Source of the DNA: Cytophagales bacterium
GTDB lineage: Bacteria > Bacteroidota > Bacteroidia > Cytophagales > Cytophagaceae
NCBI GenBank assembly: GCA_004294225.1
Contig: REBA01000013.1
Span: 1 to 64,000, forward strand
Reading direction: 5' to 3'
DNA length: 64,000 nt
The notes below the pieces were generated by a model. It made no database searches. It was not told where the DNA came from and saw only the letters and a list, made by a program, of their open reading frames with translations. Positions 36,952-47,198 of this stretch are shown here, piece after piece. The position numbers and the translations under genes are program-made. The number at the start of each line of letters is the position of its first letter. The first letter of the stretch is position 1.

Positions 36952-37518
36952 TTATTTAGTCTTTTTTACTGGCTTTAATACTATTTCTTTTTTGTCTCTT
37001 GGTGTGCTTTTCTTCTTTGGTGCTACTTTTGAAACTGGCTCAGTAGCTTTTTCTTTCTTTACTTTTGTTGTGTTTATGGAGGTCTTTTTTTTAGGAGATT
37101 CGCTAATGTAGCTATCTAATGGTTTGCTCTTTTGACCCTTGTCTTCAATACGAGAAATAATACCATCGCCCCATAAAGATTCTAAATCATAAAGCATTCT
37201 TTTTTCTTTCTTAAACACATGGGCTACTATATTTACATAGTCTAATAAAATCCATTCTCGATTTTGCTTCCCTTCTTTTCTCCAAGGATTTTGATTTGTT
37301 TTTAGATAAACTTCTTTTTCAATAGAATCTGCTATCGCATCTACATGTGAATCAGAATTTCCAGAACAAATCACAAAGTAATCAGCAACTCCGTTTTTAA
37401 TTTTGGTAAGATCTATTATTGATATGGATTCCCCTTTTAGTTCTTCCATTCCTGATACAACAACATCAACAAGGTTTATGTTTTCTGTTTTTGATTTTAT
37501 TTCTTTTTTTTTCGCCAC
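36952..37518 (-). CDS. rsfS: Ribosome silencing factor RsfS with lysine-rich tail
   Basis: RsfS binds uL14 on the 50S subunit and blocks subunit joining during starvation. The core domain (about 15-122) shows GVADYFVICSGNSDSHVDAIADS split over its centre and the end ESLWGDG, typical for the family. The protein is 188 residues, whereas the family is usually 105-125, because of a C-terminal extension (about 128-188) dominated by Lys, Pro, Ser and Thr. The tail may contact rRNA; that is an inference. It is divergent from birA (88 bases) and precedes ftsH, the usual order in Bacteroidota. Confidence 0.93.
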   Translation of the reverse strand: MAKKKEIKSKTENINLVDVVVSGMEELKGESISIIDLTKIKNGVADYFVICSGNSDSHVDAIADSIEKEVYLKTNQNPWRKEGKQNREWILLDYVNIVAHVFKKEKRMLYDLESLWGDGIISRIEDKGQKSKPLDSYISESPKKKTSINTTKVKKEKATEPVSKVAPKKKSTPRDKKEIVLKPVKKTK

Positions 37519-37606
37519 TTTGTAGTATTTTTAATATCTTGAATTTCATTGATAAAATGAAATCTTAAGATAAATTTTAATTTTAATCACAAAAATATAA
37601 ATAATC

Positions 37607-38368
37607 TTGTACAAAACTGTGCCTAATACCTTATTTCTAGGAAAAGATGTTATGTATCTGCCAAGCTGTCATTCAACCAATAGTTATCTGTCTTCATTAT
37701 TGGCTTCAGAAGAGCTCAATGATGGTTTTGTCTTGATTACAGATACTCAGTTGGCAGGTCAAGGGCAGATGGGTACAACTTGGGAGGCGGAGCCTTATAA
37801 AAATCTTACTTTTTCATTATACCTAAAGACAGAGTGGTTAGCTATTCGATACCAATTTTATATAAGCATGGTGGTAGCTTTGGCTATAAAAGAGACTTTA
37901 GCTATTTATATTAAGGACGATATACATGTAAAGTGGCCCAATGATATTTTTATCAAGAAAAGCAAGATTGCAGGAGTTCTGATAAAAAATACAATTGTTT
38001 CAAATAAGATTAAAAATACCATAGTAGGTATTGGGTTAAATATTAATCAATTAAACTTTTCTTATCCATTAGCAACTTCTATTTTAAAAATTACTAGCAA
38101 AGTAAATCAACCAAACCAAGTATTTTCTGTTCTACTCACAGCAATTGAGAAATATTATTTAGAATTAAAAAATCACAATTTTCAATATATCAAAAATCTG
38201 TATGAAGATTCGTTATTTCAAAATAATAATAAAGCACAATACATCATCAAAGGAAATCTACAAGAAGCAATAATTAAAGGTGTGGAAGATTCAGGTATGT
38301 TGAAAATGCTGATAGGTGATGAAATTAAACATTTTGATTTAAAGGAAATCAAATTTGTGAACAGTTAA
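37607..38368 (+). CDS. birA: Biotin--[acetyl-CoA-carboxylase] ligase
   Basis: This 253-residue enzyme makes biotinyl-AMP and attaches biotin to carboxylase carrier proteins in the cytoplasm. The catalytic domain begins at once, with no DNA-binding domain, so it is a class I (non-repressor) ligase. The biotin/AMP loop is AGQGQMGTTWEAEP (about 50-63), a variant of GRGRxGR, and the lysine motif is VKWPNDIFIKKSKIAGVLIK split over its middle. The start codon appears to be TTG at 37607, as no ATG precedes the conserved STNSYL segment; GTG at 37619 is an alternative. It is divergent from rsfS. Confidence 0.9.
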   Translation: MYKTVPNTLFLGKDVMYLPSCHSTNSYLSSLLASEELNDGFVLITDTQLAGQGQMGTTWEAEPYKNLTFSLYLKTEWLAIRYQFYISMVVALAIKETLAIYIKDDIHVKWPNDIFIKKSKIAGVLIKNTIVSNKIKNTIVGIGLNINQLNFSYPLATSILKITSKVNQPNQVFSVLLTAIEKYYLELKNHNFQYIKNLYEDSLFQNNNKAQYIIKGNLQEAIIKGVEDSGMLKMLIGDEIKHFDLKEIKFVNS

Positions 38369-38431
38369 AAAAGGAATTATTATCTTAATCAAAATTCTAG
38401 GTTAATAAATTATCTGATAGTAAATATTTAC

Positions 38432-38462
38432 TTGTAGGTAAAACTACAATAGGTTATATTTG
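38432..38462 (+). promoter_or_regulatory. Promoter of ahcY
   Basis: TTG at 38432-38434 and TATATTTG at 38455-38462, with a 20-base spacer, match the Bacteroidota promoter. The ATG is 37 bases after the -7 element. Confidence 0.7.
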
Positions 38463-38499
38463 TACAATTTTAATTTTCAGTAAACTAAAAACAACAATC

Positions 38500-39807
38500 A
38501 TGGTTGAAACTCTTGTAAAATACAAAGTAAAAGATATGTCCTTGGCAGAATGGGGACGTAAAGAAATACAATTGGCTGAAGCAGAAATGCCAGGTCTTAT
38601 GTCTATAAGAAAAGAATTCGGTCCTTCTAAGCCTTTGAAAGGAGCTAGAGTAGCAGGCTGTCTGCATATGACTATCCAAACTGCAGTATTGATAGAGACA
38701 TTGGTAGAACTTGGTGCAGAAGTAACATGGTCATCATGCAATATCTTCTCTACTCAAGATCATGCCGCCGCCGCAATAGCTGCAGCAGGAATCTCTGTTT
38801 ATGCTTGGAAAGGGATGAATGAACAAGAATTTGATTGGTGTATAGAGCAAACCTTATTTTTTGGTGATGATAGACAACCACTAAATATGATTCTAGATGA
38901 TGGCGGTGATTTGACAAATATGGTCTTAGACAAATTCCCTGAGCTTGCATCTAATATTAGAGGTATATCTGAAGAAACAACTACTGGTGTATTAAGATTA
39001 AAAGAAAGAGTTAAAAATGGAACTTTGTCTTTACCAGCAATTAATATTAATGATTCTGTAACAAAATCTAAATTTGACAACAAATACGGTTGTAAAGAAT
39101 CTCTAGTAGATGCTATAAGAAGAGCTACCGATGTGATGATGGCTGGTAAAGTAGCCTTGGTAGCAGGTTATGGAGATGTAGGAAAAGGTTCTGCTGCTTC
39201 TCTTAAAGGTGCTGGCGCTAGGGTGATAGTAACAGAAATTGATCCAATATGTGCTTTACAAGCTGCAATGGATGGATTTGAAGTGAAAAAAATGGATGAT
39301 GCAGTAAAAAGAGCTGATATCATTGTTACAGCTACTGGTAATTTTAATATTATCGTAGATCGTCACTTTAAATCAATGAAAGATAAAGCCATTGTTTGTA
39401 ATATTGGTCATTTTGATAATGAAATTGATATGGCTTGGTTGAATAAGAACTTTGGTAATACCAAAGTTGAAATCAAACCACAAGTAGATAAGTATAATGT
39501 CAATGGAAATGATATTATAGTGCTTGCTGAAGGCAGGTTAGTAAATTTAGGCTGTGCAACTGGGCATCCTTCTTTTGTAATGTCTAACTCTTTTACCAAT
39601 CAAGTATTGGCTCAATTAGAATTATGGCAAAACGCTAAGAATTATAACAATGACGTTTATACCCTTCCAAAACATTTGGATGAGAAAGTGGCTATGCTTC
39701 ACCTTGAAAAAATAGGCGTGGAGCTAGATGTGCTTACTAAGGAACAAGCTGATTATATCAAAGTACCAGTAAGTGGTCCTTTCAAATCTGAAGAATATAG
39801 ATACTAA
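38500..39807 (+). CDS. ahcY: Adenosylhomocysteinase
   Basis: This 435-residue NAD-dependent enzyme splits S-adenosylhomocysteine to adenosine and homocysteine and so keeps methylation reactions running. The substrate domain shows the N-terminal LAEWGRKEI and the [15 protein letters not shown] region (78-92). The NAD-binding loop [10 protein letters not shown] is at 223-232. The C-terminal segment [14 protein letters not shown] closes the active site. Length is typical. It is a single-gene unit with its own promoter and a strong hairpin terminator. Confidence 0.98.
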   Translation: MVETLVKYKVKDMSLAEWGRKEIQLAEAEMPGLMSIRKEFGPSKPLKGARVAGCLHMTIQTAVLIETLVELGAEVTWSSCNIFSTQDHAAAAIAAAGISVYAWKGMNEQEFDWCIEQTLFFGDDRQPLNMILDDGGDLTNMVLDKFPELASNIRGISEETTTGVLRLKERVKNGTLSLPAININDSVTKSKFDNKYGCKESLVDAIRRATDVMMAGKVALVAGYGDVGKGSAASLKGAGARVIVTEIDPICALQAAMDGFEVKKMDDAVKRADIIVTATGNFNIIVDRHFKSMKDKAIVCNIGHFDNEIDMAWLNKNFGNTKVEIKPQVDKYNVNGNDIIVLAEGRLVNLGCATGHPSFVMSNSFTNQVLAQLELWQNAKNYNNDVYTLPKHLDEKVAMLHLEKIGVELDVLTKEQADYIKVPVSGPFKSEEYRY

Positions 39808-39833
39808 TCAACTTTTTTATTGAGAAACTAATT

Positions 39834-39874
39834 ATCAAAGAAGCCCAAAATAAATTTTGGGCTTCTTTGATTTG
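39834..39874. terminator. Bidirectional terminator between ahcY and the PLP enzyme
   Basis: A 17-bp perfect stem (39834-39850 with 39855-39871, core GAAGCCCAAAA/TTTTGGGCTTC) and a 4-base loop lie between two convergent genes, 26 bases after the ahcY stop. The stem begins with A-rich and ends with T-rich sequence, so it can work in both directions. Confidence 0.85.
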
Positions 39875-39884
39875 ATAGATATAA

Positions 39885-40802
39885 TTATAATACTCTAAGT
39901 TGATTTATTTTACTACTCATTCCCTCTAGCCCTTGTAACCCACCTGAGTGGACTGCTATTATTTTGCTACCCGAAGGAAAATATCCTTTTCTAATCAAAT
40001 CAAATACGCCAAACATCATTTTTCCAGTATATACTGGGTCTAGGGAGACATTAAAAGTATCTGAAAACCAATCCATAAAGTAGATTAATTCTTTATTTAT
40101 TTTCGCATAACCTCCAAAACAATAGTCATTAAAAATAGAATATTTACTTTTATCATTGTTTAATTTTAGAAAATCATTCAATTGTTCTTCGAAATAGCCT
40201 TCTGCTTTAAGTGCAGCAAATCCTAAGGCTTTTTGATTGGTCTTTAGTTCAGAGCTTATACCAGCCAAGGTCGCTCCTGTGCCACAAGCTGAACAAATAT
40301 AATCAAAGTGAATATCTATTTCTTTTACAATTTCCTTACAACCTTCTAAAGCCAATTCATTACTGCCTCCTTCTGGAAGATAATAGAAGCTTCCAAATTG
40401 ATTTTCAAGAGATTTTGTAACAGACGTGCTGTCTTTATGTTGATACTGACTTCTGCTTAAATAATATAATTTCATACCACATGAAGCGGCAAATGATAAA
40501 GTTGGGTTTAGTGGTAAGCATTCTTCCCCTCTGATTATTCCTATTGTTTCAAACCCTAAATACTTCCCTGCTGCAGCACAAGCATAGATATGATTAGAGA
40601 AAGCACCACCAAATGTAAGCAATCTAGATTGGTTCTGCTTTTTCATTTCGATTAGATTATATTTTAATTTTCGCCATTTATTACCACCGTAATAAGGGTG
40701 AATTAAATCATCCCTCTTTATAAAAAGAGATATATCCATTGCTGCCAATTCTTTTGAATTGATTATTTCTAGGGGAGAAGGGATATACGTATCAATATTC
40801 AA
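39885..40802 (-). CDS. PLP enzyme of the ACC deaminase/D-cysteine desulfhydrase family
   Basis: This 305-residue fold-type II PLP enzyme has the family motif YYGGNKWRKLKY (37-48), with K42 the likely PLP lysine, and a glycine-rich phosphate loop (CSACGTGATLAGI). It starts with IPSPLEIINS. Members deaminate 1-aminocyclopropane-1-carboxylate or desulfurate D-cysteine; most bacterial homologues of this length act as D-cysteine desulfhydrases. The sequence does not settle this. Its gene is divergent from the pseudouridine synthase gene, 50 bases away. Confidence 0.85.
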   Translation of the reverse strand: MNIDTYIPSPLEIINSKELAAMDISLFIKRDDLIHPYYGGNKWRKLKYNLIEMKKQNQSRLLTFGGAFSNHIYACAAAGKYLGFETIGIIRGEECLPLNPTLSFAASCGMKLYYLSRSQYQHKDSTSVTKSLENQFGSFYYLPEGGSNELALEGCKEIVKEIDIHFDYICSACGTGATLAGISSELKTNQKALGFAALKAEGYFEEQLNDFLKLNNDKSKYSIFNDYCFGGYAKINKELIYFMDWFSDTFNVSLDPVYTGKMMFGVFDLIRKGYFPSGSKIIAVHSGGLQGLEGMSSKINQLRVL

Positions 40803-40852
40803 AATTGCATTATATTATTGTTAAATTGCTTCAAAGTTACTAAAAAGTAAAT

Positions 40853-41881
40853 ATGAACGAAGAACTTGAAATCGTAGAAGATGGCGATTTGTATGAACAT
40901 TATAGGATTATAGTAGACAAAGGGCAAAGCCCAATTCGAATTGATAAATTCATTATGGCAAGAGTCGAGAATGCCACTAGAAGCAAAGTACAGCAAGCGA
41001 TAGAAGCAGAAGCCGTATTAGTAAATGGACTCTCTACAAAGCCAAGCTATCTAATTAAGCCGAATGATTTAATTACGATTTCTTTACCAGAACCACCAAG
41101 AGACGATGTTGTTAATCCTGAAAATATTCCACTCAATATTGTTTTTGAAGACGATGACCTGCTTGTGGTAAATAAACCAGCAGGAATGGTTGTCCATCCG
41201 GCATATAATAACTGGAGTGGTACATTGGTAAATGCACTCGCTTTTCATTTTCAAAACCTACCTACAAGCAGAAATGGCGTGGGCAGACCTGGGCTAGTGC
41301 ATAGAATAGATAAAGATACTTCAGGCTTATTGGTAATTGCCAAAACTGAGCAGGCAATGACACATCTTGCCAAACAATTTTATGATCATAGTATAGAGCG
41401 AACATATATTGCTATGGTGTGGGGAGTTCCAAAGGCAGAGCAAGGAACTATTAATGCTAATCTTGGTAGAAGTCTGAAAGACAGAAAAGTTACTACTGTC
41501 TATGAAGACGAGACTATTGGTAAAAATGCAATCACTCATTATAAAATTATTAAAGATTATGGTTATGTAAGCCTTTTGAAATGCAATTTAGAAACAGGAA
41601 GAACCCATCAAATAAGAGCTCATATGAAGTATTTAGGGCATCCATTATTTAATGATGCAACATACGGAGGAGATAAAATTTGGAAAGGAACTACATTTAC
41701 CAAATACAGACAATTTATAGATAACTGCTTTGCTATTCTCCCGAGACAAGCCTTACATGCTACTTCTTTAGGATTTATTCATCCAGTCTCGAAAAAACAC
41801 TTGCAATTTGATGTACCACTGCCATCAGATTTTCAAGCGTTAATAGATAAATGGGAGAAATACATTCAATATGAAAATTAA
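40853..41881 (+). CDS. rluD: RluA/RluD-family pseudouridine synthase
   Basis: This 342-residue enzyme isomerizes uridines in 23S rRNA. It has an N-terminal S4 RNA-binding domain (about 25-85) and a catalytic domain with VHRIDKDTSGLLV, where D153 is the catalytic aspartate. LETGRTHQIRAHM is the conserved second motif. The S4 domain and length fit the RluD subgroup (helix 69 modification), although RluC-type activity cannot be excluded. It stands alone between divergent and downstream genes. Confidence 0.9.
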   Translation: MNEELEIVEDGDLYEHYRIIVDKGQSPIRIDKFIMARVENATRSKVQQAIEAEAVLVNGLSTKPSYLIKPNDLITISLPEPPRDDVVNPENIPLNIVFEDDDLLVVNKPAGMVVHPAYNNWSGTLVNALAFHFQNLPTSRNGVGRPGLVHRIDKDTSGLLVIAKTEQAMTHLAKQFYDHSIERTYIAMVWGVPKAEQGTINANLGRSLKDRKVTTVYEDETIGKNAITHYKIIKDYGYVSLLKCNLETGRTHQIRAHMKYLGHPLFNDATYGGDKIWKGTTFTKYRQFIDNCFAILPRQALHATSLGFIHPVSKKHLQFDVPLPSDFQALIDKWEKYIQYEN

Positions 41882-41983
41882 TTCTATAAAATATTTCAAA
41901 GAGCAGAACTCTATTTGAGTATTTCTTAAAATAGAATTTAGAAAGAAAATATTAACTTTACTATCCAATAAAAATAATTCAAA

Positions 41984-44900
41984 ATGTTAGGTGCAATTTC
42001 TCAAGCAATAGCTAAAGTATTTGGTTCCAAATCTGAAAAAGATTTAAAGCAAATTTTACCATTAGTAACCAATATCAATGAAGCATATGCTAAACTCCAA
42101 ATCTTAAGCGATGAACAATTAAGACAAGAAACTAAAAAATTAAAAGAAATAATATCAATAGATCTACAATCTATTAATAATGAATTAGAAGTTTTGCATA
42201 ATTCTATTGCAGAGCAACCATTAATGGAGCTTAGTAAAAAAGAAGAAACTTTTAGTAAAATAGACAAACTAGAGATAGATAGAAATAAGAAATTAGAAGA
42301 GATATTATTGAAAATATTGCCTCAAGCATTTGCAATAGTTAAAGAAACTGCACGAAGATTTAAAGAACAGGGTCAGCTTGAGGTTTTTGTTACAGAGCAT
42401 GATAGAAATATAGCAGCCAAACGCACTGGTGTAGAAATCATAGGAGATAAAGCCATTTGGAAGAATAAATGGACAGCAGCTGGAGCTGAAATCACTTGGG
42501 AAATGCTTCATTATGATGTTCAGCTTATCGGAGGAATTGTCTTGCATTCTGGGAAAATAGCTGAGATGGCAACAGGAGAGGGTAAAACATTAGTCGCTAC
42601 TTTACCTGCATACCTGAATGCACTTGCTGGGCTTGGGGTTCATATCGTTACAGTTAATGATTACCTAGCCAAAAGAGATAGTGAGTGGATAGGGCCATTA
42701 TTTGAATACCACGGTCTTACTGTAGATTGTATAGATAAATATCAAGCCAATTCTGAGGCAAGAAGAAAAGCCTATCAAGCCGATATTACCTATGGTACTA
42801 ATAATGAATTTGGATTTGATTACTTGAGAGACAATATGGCTAGAGAGCCAGAAGAACTTGTTCAACGTAAGCACCATTTTGCAATGGTAGATGAGGTAGA
42901 TTCTGTGCTTATAGACGATGCCAGAACACCACTCATTATATCAGGCCCAGTTCCTAGGGGCGATGAACATGAATTTTATGAATTGAAGCCAAGAGTAGCT
43001 AAAATATTAGAAGCTCAGAAAAAAATAGCTGCCGATTTTCTAAATTTAGCGAAAAAGAAAATTAGTGAAAATGATGAAAAAGAAGGAGGTTTGGCACTCT
43101 TTAGGGCATATAGAAGCTTACCTAAAAGCAAACCACTAATCAAATTTTTGAGTGAAACAGGCAACAAGGCAATTCTTCAAAAAACAGAAAATATATACCT
43201 CGCAGAAAGTTCTAAGTTAATGCCAGAGGCAGATGCACCTTTGTTATTTACAATTGATGAAAAAAGCAATCATATTGAACTTACAGAAAAAGGTCTAGAC
43301 TTTATTACAGGCGAAGGCGAAGACCCAAATCTATTTCTACTTCCTGATATTGGAACTGAGATTGCAAAAATAGAAAAAGAAAATACCCTCAGTACACAAG
43401 AGAAACATGATAGAAAAGAAGCTCTTATTCAAGATTTCGGAATCAAATCTCAAAGAGTTCACTCTATTAATCAATTGCTAAAAGCCTACACATTATTTGA
43501 AAAAGATGTAGAATATATCTTGGTAGATGGCAAAGTAAAGATTGTTGATGAGCAGACTGGTCGTGTGATGGAAGGTAGAAGATATTCTGACGGATTACAC
43601 CAAGCTCTAGAAGCTAAAGAAAATGTTACCGTAGAAGATGCTACACAAACGTATGCTACCATTACCTTACAAAATTATTTTAGAATGTACCACAAGCTTT
43701 GTGGTATGACAGGTACAGCCGAAACAGAAGCAACAGAATTTTGGGAGATATATAAGCTAGATGTTGTTGTAGTTCCTACCAATAAAAAAGCGGTAAGAAA
43801 AGATCATGAAGATAAAGTATTTAAAACTACTAGAGAGAAATACAATGCAGTAGCTGATGAGATTGTAGAACTCACCAAAATAGGAAGACCAGTTCTAGTT
43901 GGAACTACATCGGTAGAGATTTCCGAACTTCTTAGTAGAATGCTTAAAATTAAAAATATAAAACATCAAGTTTTAAATGCAAAATTCCATGCTAAAGAAG
44001 CCGAAATAGTTGCGGAAGCAGGAAAACCAAGTGCTGTTACTATAGCGACCAATATGGCTGGTCGTGGTACAGATATTAAGCTTACTCCTGAATCTCGCTC
44101 AGCAGGAGGTTTGGCAATTATCGGAACAGAAAGACATGAATCAAGAAGGGTAGATAGACAGTTGCGTGGACGTTCTGGAAGACAGGGAGACCCAGGTTCT
44201 TCTCAGTTTTTTGTCAGCCTTGAAGATAACCTTATGAGGCTTTTCGGTTCAGATCGTATAGCTAAGTTAATGGACAGAATGGGCTTAGAAGAAGGTGAGG
44301 TTATTCAACATTCAATGATTACAAGCTCTATAGAAAGAGCCCAGAAAAAAGTAGAAGAAAATAACTTCTCTACTAGAAAAAGATTACTAGAATATGATGA
44401 TGTGATGAATTCTCAGAGAGAGGTCATCTATAAAAGAAGAAGAAATGCATTATTTGGCGAAAGACTTCAATTAGACATACTTCATATGTTGTATTCTACT
44501 TGTGAGAAATTATCAAAAAGTGCTAAAGAAGGAATAAGCTTTGAAGATTTTAAAGTAGAGCTATTGATGAAGCTTAGCTTAGATACTCAAATCTCCGAAC
44601 AGCAATACAACGCTACAAAACCAGAAGCTTTAGTTCAGCTTATTTATAAAGAAGCATTTGAACTTTATAAATCTAAAAATGAAGATTTGGCAAAGAGAAC
44701 CTTGCCTATATTTAGAGACCTTTTTAACCATAGAGGCAATAGCGTAGAGAACATAGTAATGCCATTTACAGATGGAAGAAAAGGAATTAATGTAATTGCT
44801 GCACTGAAAAAATTATTAGATGAAAAATCACTAGAACTATCAAGAGCAATTGAGAAAACTGTTACCCTCAATATTATCGATGCTCAGTGGAAAGAACATT

Positions 44901-45337
44901 TAAGAGATATGGATGATTTAAAACAATCTGTTCAGAACGCAACCCTAGAGCAGAAAGACCCATTGCTTATCTATAAATTTGAAGGTTTTCAATTGTTCAA
45001 ATCCTTAATATTAAAAATAAACGAAGAAACGCTTACCTTCCTGTATCGTGCTGAGATTCCTATCAAACAAGAAGATGATGTGATGGAGGCAAAGCAAATA
45101 CGTCAACCTAAGCAAACTTATAGCGAAAACAAAGCAGAAGCTCAATCTATCAATAGACCACAATCAACTAATTTGCCAGAAGAAGCACCCAAGTTAGAGC
45201 CTATAAAATCTAATAAAGTAGCCAATAGAAATGACAAAGTTTCTGTTCAATATATAGATGGATCTATAAAAAGAGATGTGAAATATAAAACTATAGAAGA
45301 AGATATACTTCAGAACAAATGCGTATTAATAGATTAA
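41984..45337 (+). CDS. secA: Protein translocase ATPase SecA
   Basis: This 1117-residue motor drives preproteins through SecYEG. Walker A (MATGEGKT) is at 195-202, the DEAD-like box DEVD at 303-306, with RTPLIISG after it. The pre-protein cross-linking domain, the second helicase domain (NMAGRGTDIKL; QLRGRSGRQGDPGSSQFF in two parts) and the helical scaffold (MDDLKQSV) follow. It is about 200 residues longer than E. coli SecA because of insertions between 60-110 and 325-430. The C-terminal cysteine-rich zinc tail is absent and replaced by the ending NKCVLID, as is common in Bacteroidota. Confidence 0.97.
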   Translation: MLGAISQAIAKVFGSKSEKDLKQILPLVTNINEAYAKLQILSDEQLRQETKKLKEIISIDLQSINNELEVLHNSIAEQPLMELSKKEETFSKIDKLEIDRNKKLEEILLKILPQAFAIVKETARRFKEQGQLEVFVTEHDRNIAAKRTGVEIIGDKAIWKNKWTAAGAEITWEMLHYDVQLIGGIVLHSGKIAEMATGEGKTLVATLPAYLNALAGLGVHIVTVNDYLAKRDSEWIGPLFEYHGLTVDCIDKYQANSEARRKAYQADITYGTNNEFGFDYLRDNMAREPEELVQRKHHFAMVDEVDSVLIDDARTPLIISGPVPRGDEHEFYELKPRVAKILEAQKKIAADFLNLAKKKISENDEKEGGLALFRAYRSLPKSKPLIKFLSETGNKAILQKTENIYLAESSKLMPEADAPLLFTIDEKSNHIELTEKGLDFITGEGEDPNLFLLPDIGTEIAKIEKENTLSTQEKHDRKEALIQDFGIKSQRVHSINQLLKAYTLFEKDVEYILVDGKVKIVDEQTGRVMEGRRYSDGLHQALEAKENVTVEDATQTYATITLQNYFRMYHKLCGMTGTAETEATEFWEIYKLDVVVVPTNKKAVRKDHEDKVFKTTREKYNAVADEIVELTKIGRPVLVGTTSVEISELLSRMLKIKNIKHQVLNAKFHAKEAEIVAEAGKPSAVTIATNMAGRGTDIKLTPESRSAGGLAIIGTERHESRRVDRQLRGRSGRQGDPGSSQFFVSLEDNLMRLFGSDRIAKLMDRMGLEEGEVIQHSMITSSIERAQKKVEENNFSTRKRLLEYDDVMNSQREVIYKRRRNALFGERLQLDILHMLYSTCEKLSKSAKEGISFEDFKVELLMKLSLDTQISEQQYNATKPEALVQLIYKEAFELYKSKNEDLAKRTLPIFRDLFNHRGNSVENIVMPFTDGRKGINVIAALKKLLDEKSLELSRAIEKTVTLNIIDAQWKEHLRDMDDLKQSVQNATLEQKDPLLIYKFEGFQLFKSLILKINEETLTFLYRAEIPIKQEDDVMEAKQIRQPKQTYSENKAEAQSINRPQSTNLPEEAPKLEPIKSNKVANRNDKVSVQYIDGSIKRDVKYKTIEEDILQNKCVLID

Positions 45338-45348
45338 GCATCGTGTCC

Positions 45349-45882
45349 ATGAGATTTCAAAAGAAAACAACATGGATATTGGTATTCCTTAACCTTACTT
45401 TTATTAGCACTCTATGCCTTGCACAAAGTGCTAATAAAAGTGAGCTAAGTAGCGATGAGGAGGTTTCTAAATATAGGCTCAAGTACAATACTTCTATAGA
45501 AGAAAATGGAGATATCGACAACAATTCAAAACAAGATTTTATACCAACACTTGATGTTACTAAACAGCTCAACCAGAAACTTGATTCAATAGCACTTAAA
45601 AACAAAAAGTTTAAATACGCACAAGGTTATAGAATCCTAGTATATACAGGTTCTAGCAGTGAGGAAGTAAATAAAATAAAAGCAAAAGTTATAGAAATAG
45701 TCGGGAGCGAACCTGTATATAGTGTATATAAACAGCCTACTTTTAGAATTAAAGTAGGCGATTACCTTAATAGGGTTGATGCAGGTAGGGTAATCATGCT
45801 TCTTAAAACAGACTTTCCTAATGCAATCCTCATTCCAGATCAGATTATAATTATAAAGGATAAATCATCTGAACAAAAATAA
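45349..45882 (+). CDS. SPOR-domain secreted protein
   Basis: This 177-residue protein has a signal peptide (MRFQKKTTWILVFL to LCLAQ), a charged linker and a C-terminal SPOR-like domain (about 95-170; YRILVYTGSSSEEVNKIKAK, RIKVGDYLNRVDAGRVIMLL). SPOR domains bind denuded peptidoglycan. The ATG at 45349 was preferred to the one at 45319, which lies inside secA and would put ten polar residues before the signal peptide. It follows secA by 11 bases and precedes the M20 amidohydrolase by 33, so it is probably co-transcribed with both. Confidence 0.8.
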   Translation: MRFQKKTTWILVFLNLTFISTLCLAQSANKSELSSDEEVSKYRLKYNTSIEENGDIDNNSKQDFIPTLDVTKQLNQKLDSIALKNKKFKYAQGYRILVYTGSSSEEVNKIKAKVIEIVGSEPVYSVYKQPTFRIKVGDYLNRVDAGRVIMLLKTDFPNAILIPDQIIIIKDKSSEQK

Positions 45883-45915
45883 GTGTTACACTAAAACTCA
45901 ATTAAAACAATTACT

Positions 45916-47115
45916 ATGAGTTTGAAATTAATTATACAACAACTTGCATTAAGTTATTCAGAAGAATTTATTCAACTTAGAAGGCATCTTCATGCCAATC
46001 CAGAACTGTCATTTGAAGAATATCAAACCTCAGCTTTTATATCAGATTATTTAACTCAGTTAGGAATAAAGCACACCACTCAAATAGCTGGAACAGGAAT
46101 AATAGCAATTATAGAAGGAAAGAATCCTCATAAAAAAAACATCGCCCTTCGTGCAGATATGGATGCACTCCCTATTCAAGAAGCCAATGAAGTAGATTAT
46201 AAATCAAAAAATGATGGAATAATGCATGCTTGTGGACATGATGTTCATACAGCATCTTTATTAGGATGTGCAAAAATACTATCAGAAATAAAAGATCAAT
46301 TTGAAGGAAGTGTAAAATTGATATTCCAACCAGGAGAAGAAAAACTTCCTGGCGGAGCTTCATTGATGATTAAAGAAAAGGCACTTGAAAATCCTTCTTC
46401 AGATTCTATCTTAGGGCAACATGTAGCACCTTCTATTCCTGTAGGTAAAGTAGGGTTTAGAGAAGGAATGTACATGGCAAGTTGTGATGAGCTATATATT
46501 ACCATTACAGGTAAAGGTGGTCATGCAGCAATGCCTGAGAAATTGATAGACCCTATATTAATAGCAGCTAATATTATTGTATCGCTACAACAAATAATTA
46601 GTCGCAATTGCGATCCTAAAATACCAGCAGTGCTCTCTTTTGGGAGAATTGAAGGATTAGGAGCAACGAATATCATTCCTAATGAAGTAAAAATACAAGG
46701 AACATTTAGAACCCTCAATGAACAGTGGCGTGCAGAAGCTCACCTTCGGATGGTTAAAATGGCTACAGCTATTGCTCACGGAATGGGTGCTGAGTGTGAT
46801 TTTCAGATACTCAACGGTTACCCTTTCTTAAAGAATAATCCTGAGCTAACATCAAGAATGAAGGCTGGAGCAGAAGAATACTTAGGCAAAGAGAATGTAC
46901 TCGACTTAGATTTGTATATGGCAGCAGAAGATTTTAGTTACTATACCCAATTAATAGATGCCTGTTTTTATCGCCTAGGAGTAAGAAATGAACAAAAAGG
47001 AATTACCTCTGGAGTTCATACCACCAAATTTGATATCGACGAAAATGCACTAAAGATAGGTTCGGGGCTTATGGCTTGGTTAACTATAAGGGAATTAATG
47101 GAAGAAGCTATCTAG
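45916..47115 (+). CDS. M20-family amidohydrolase
   Basis: This 399-residue metal-dependent enzyme belongs to the amidohydrolase (IAA-amino acid hydrolase/hippurate hydrolase) branch of peptidase family M20. Metal-binding signatures are ADMDALP (80-86), MHACGHDVHTA (103-113, with C106 and H108) and QPGEEKLPGG. The dimerization domain is in the middle. It removes acyl groups from N-acyl amino acids or similar amides in the cytoplasm. The true substrate is not visible. Confidence 0.9.
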   Translation: MSLKLIIQQLALSYSEEFIQLRRHLHANPELSFEEYQTSAFISDYLTQLGIKHTTQIAGTGIIAIIEGKNPHKKNIALRADMDALPIQEANEVDYKSKNDGIMHACGHDVHTASLLGCAKILSEIKDQFEGSVKLIFQPGEEKLPGGASLMIKEKALENPSSDSILGQHVAPSIPVGKVGFREGMYMASCDELYITITGKGGHAAMPEKLIDPILIAANIIVSLQQIISRNCDPKIPAVLSFGRIEGLGATNIIPNEVKIQGTFRTLNEQWRAEAHLRMVKMATAIAHGMGAECDFQILNGYPFLKNNPELTSRMKAGAEEYLGKENVLDLDLYMAAEDFSYYTQLIDACFYRLGVRNEQKGITSGVHTTKFDIDENALKIGSGLMAWLTIRELMEEAI

Positions 47116-47156
47116 CAATTGATTAACAATTTTCAATAGTTCCAAAGAAAAAAACA

Positions 47157-47187
47157 TTGTTTACTATATCTACAAGCGTTAATTTTG
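47157..47187 (+). promoter_or_regulatory. Promoter of glyA
   Basis: TTG at 47157-47159 and TAATTTTG at 47180-47187, 20 bases apart, match the Bacteroidota consensus. The -7 element ends only 11 bases before the first ATG (47199) and 17 before the second (47205), so the mRNA leader would be very short. Confidence 0.65.
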
Positions 47188-47198
47188 AATAAGAAAAA

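Noticed and set aside
37590-37615. Minus-strand TATTTTTG before rsfS with a TTTG upstream
   Set aside because: The spacer is only 14 bases, too short for the Bacteroidota promoter.
45882-45892. AGTGT-T-ACACT palindrome before the M20 gene, similar to the araR operator half-sites
   Set aside because: The spacing is 1 base, not 7, and the arms are 5 bp only; no link with arabinose genes.
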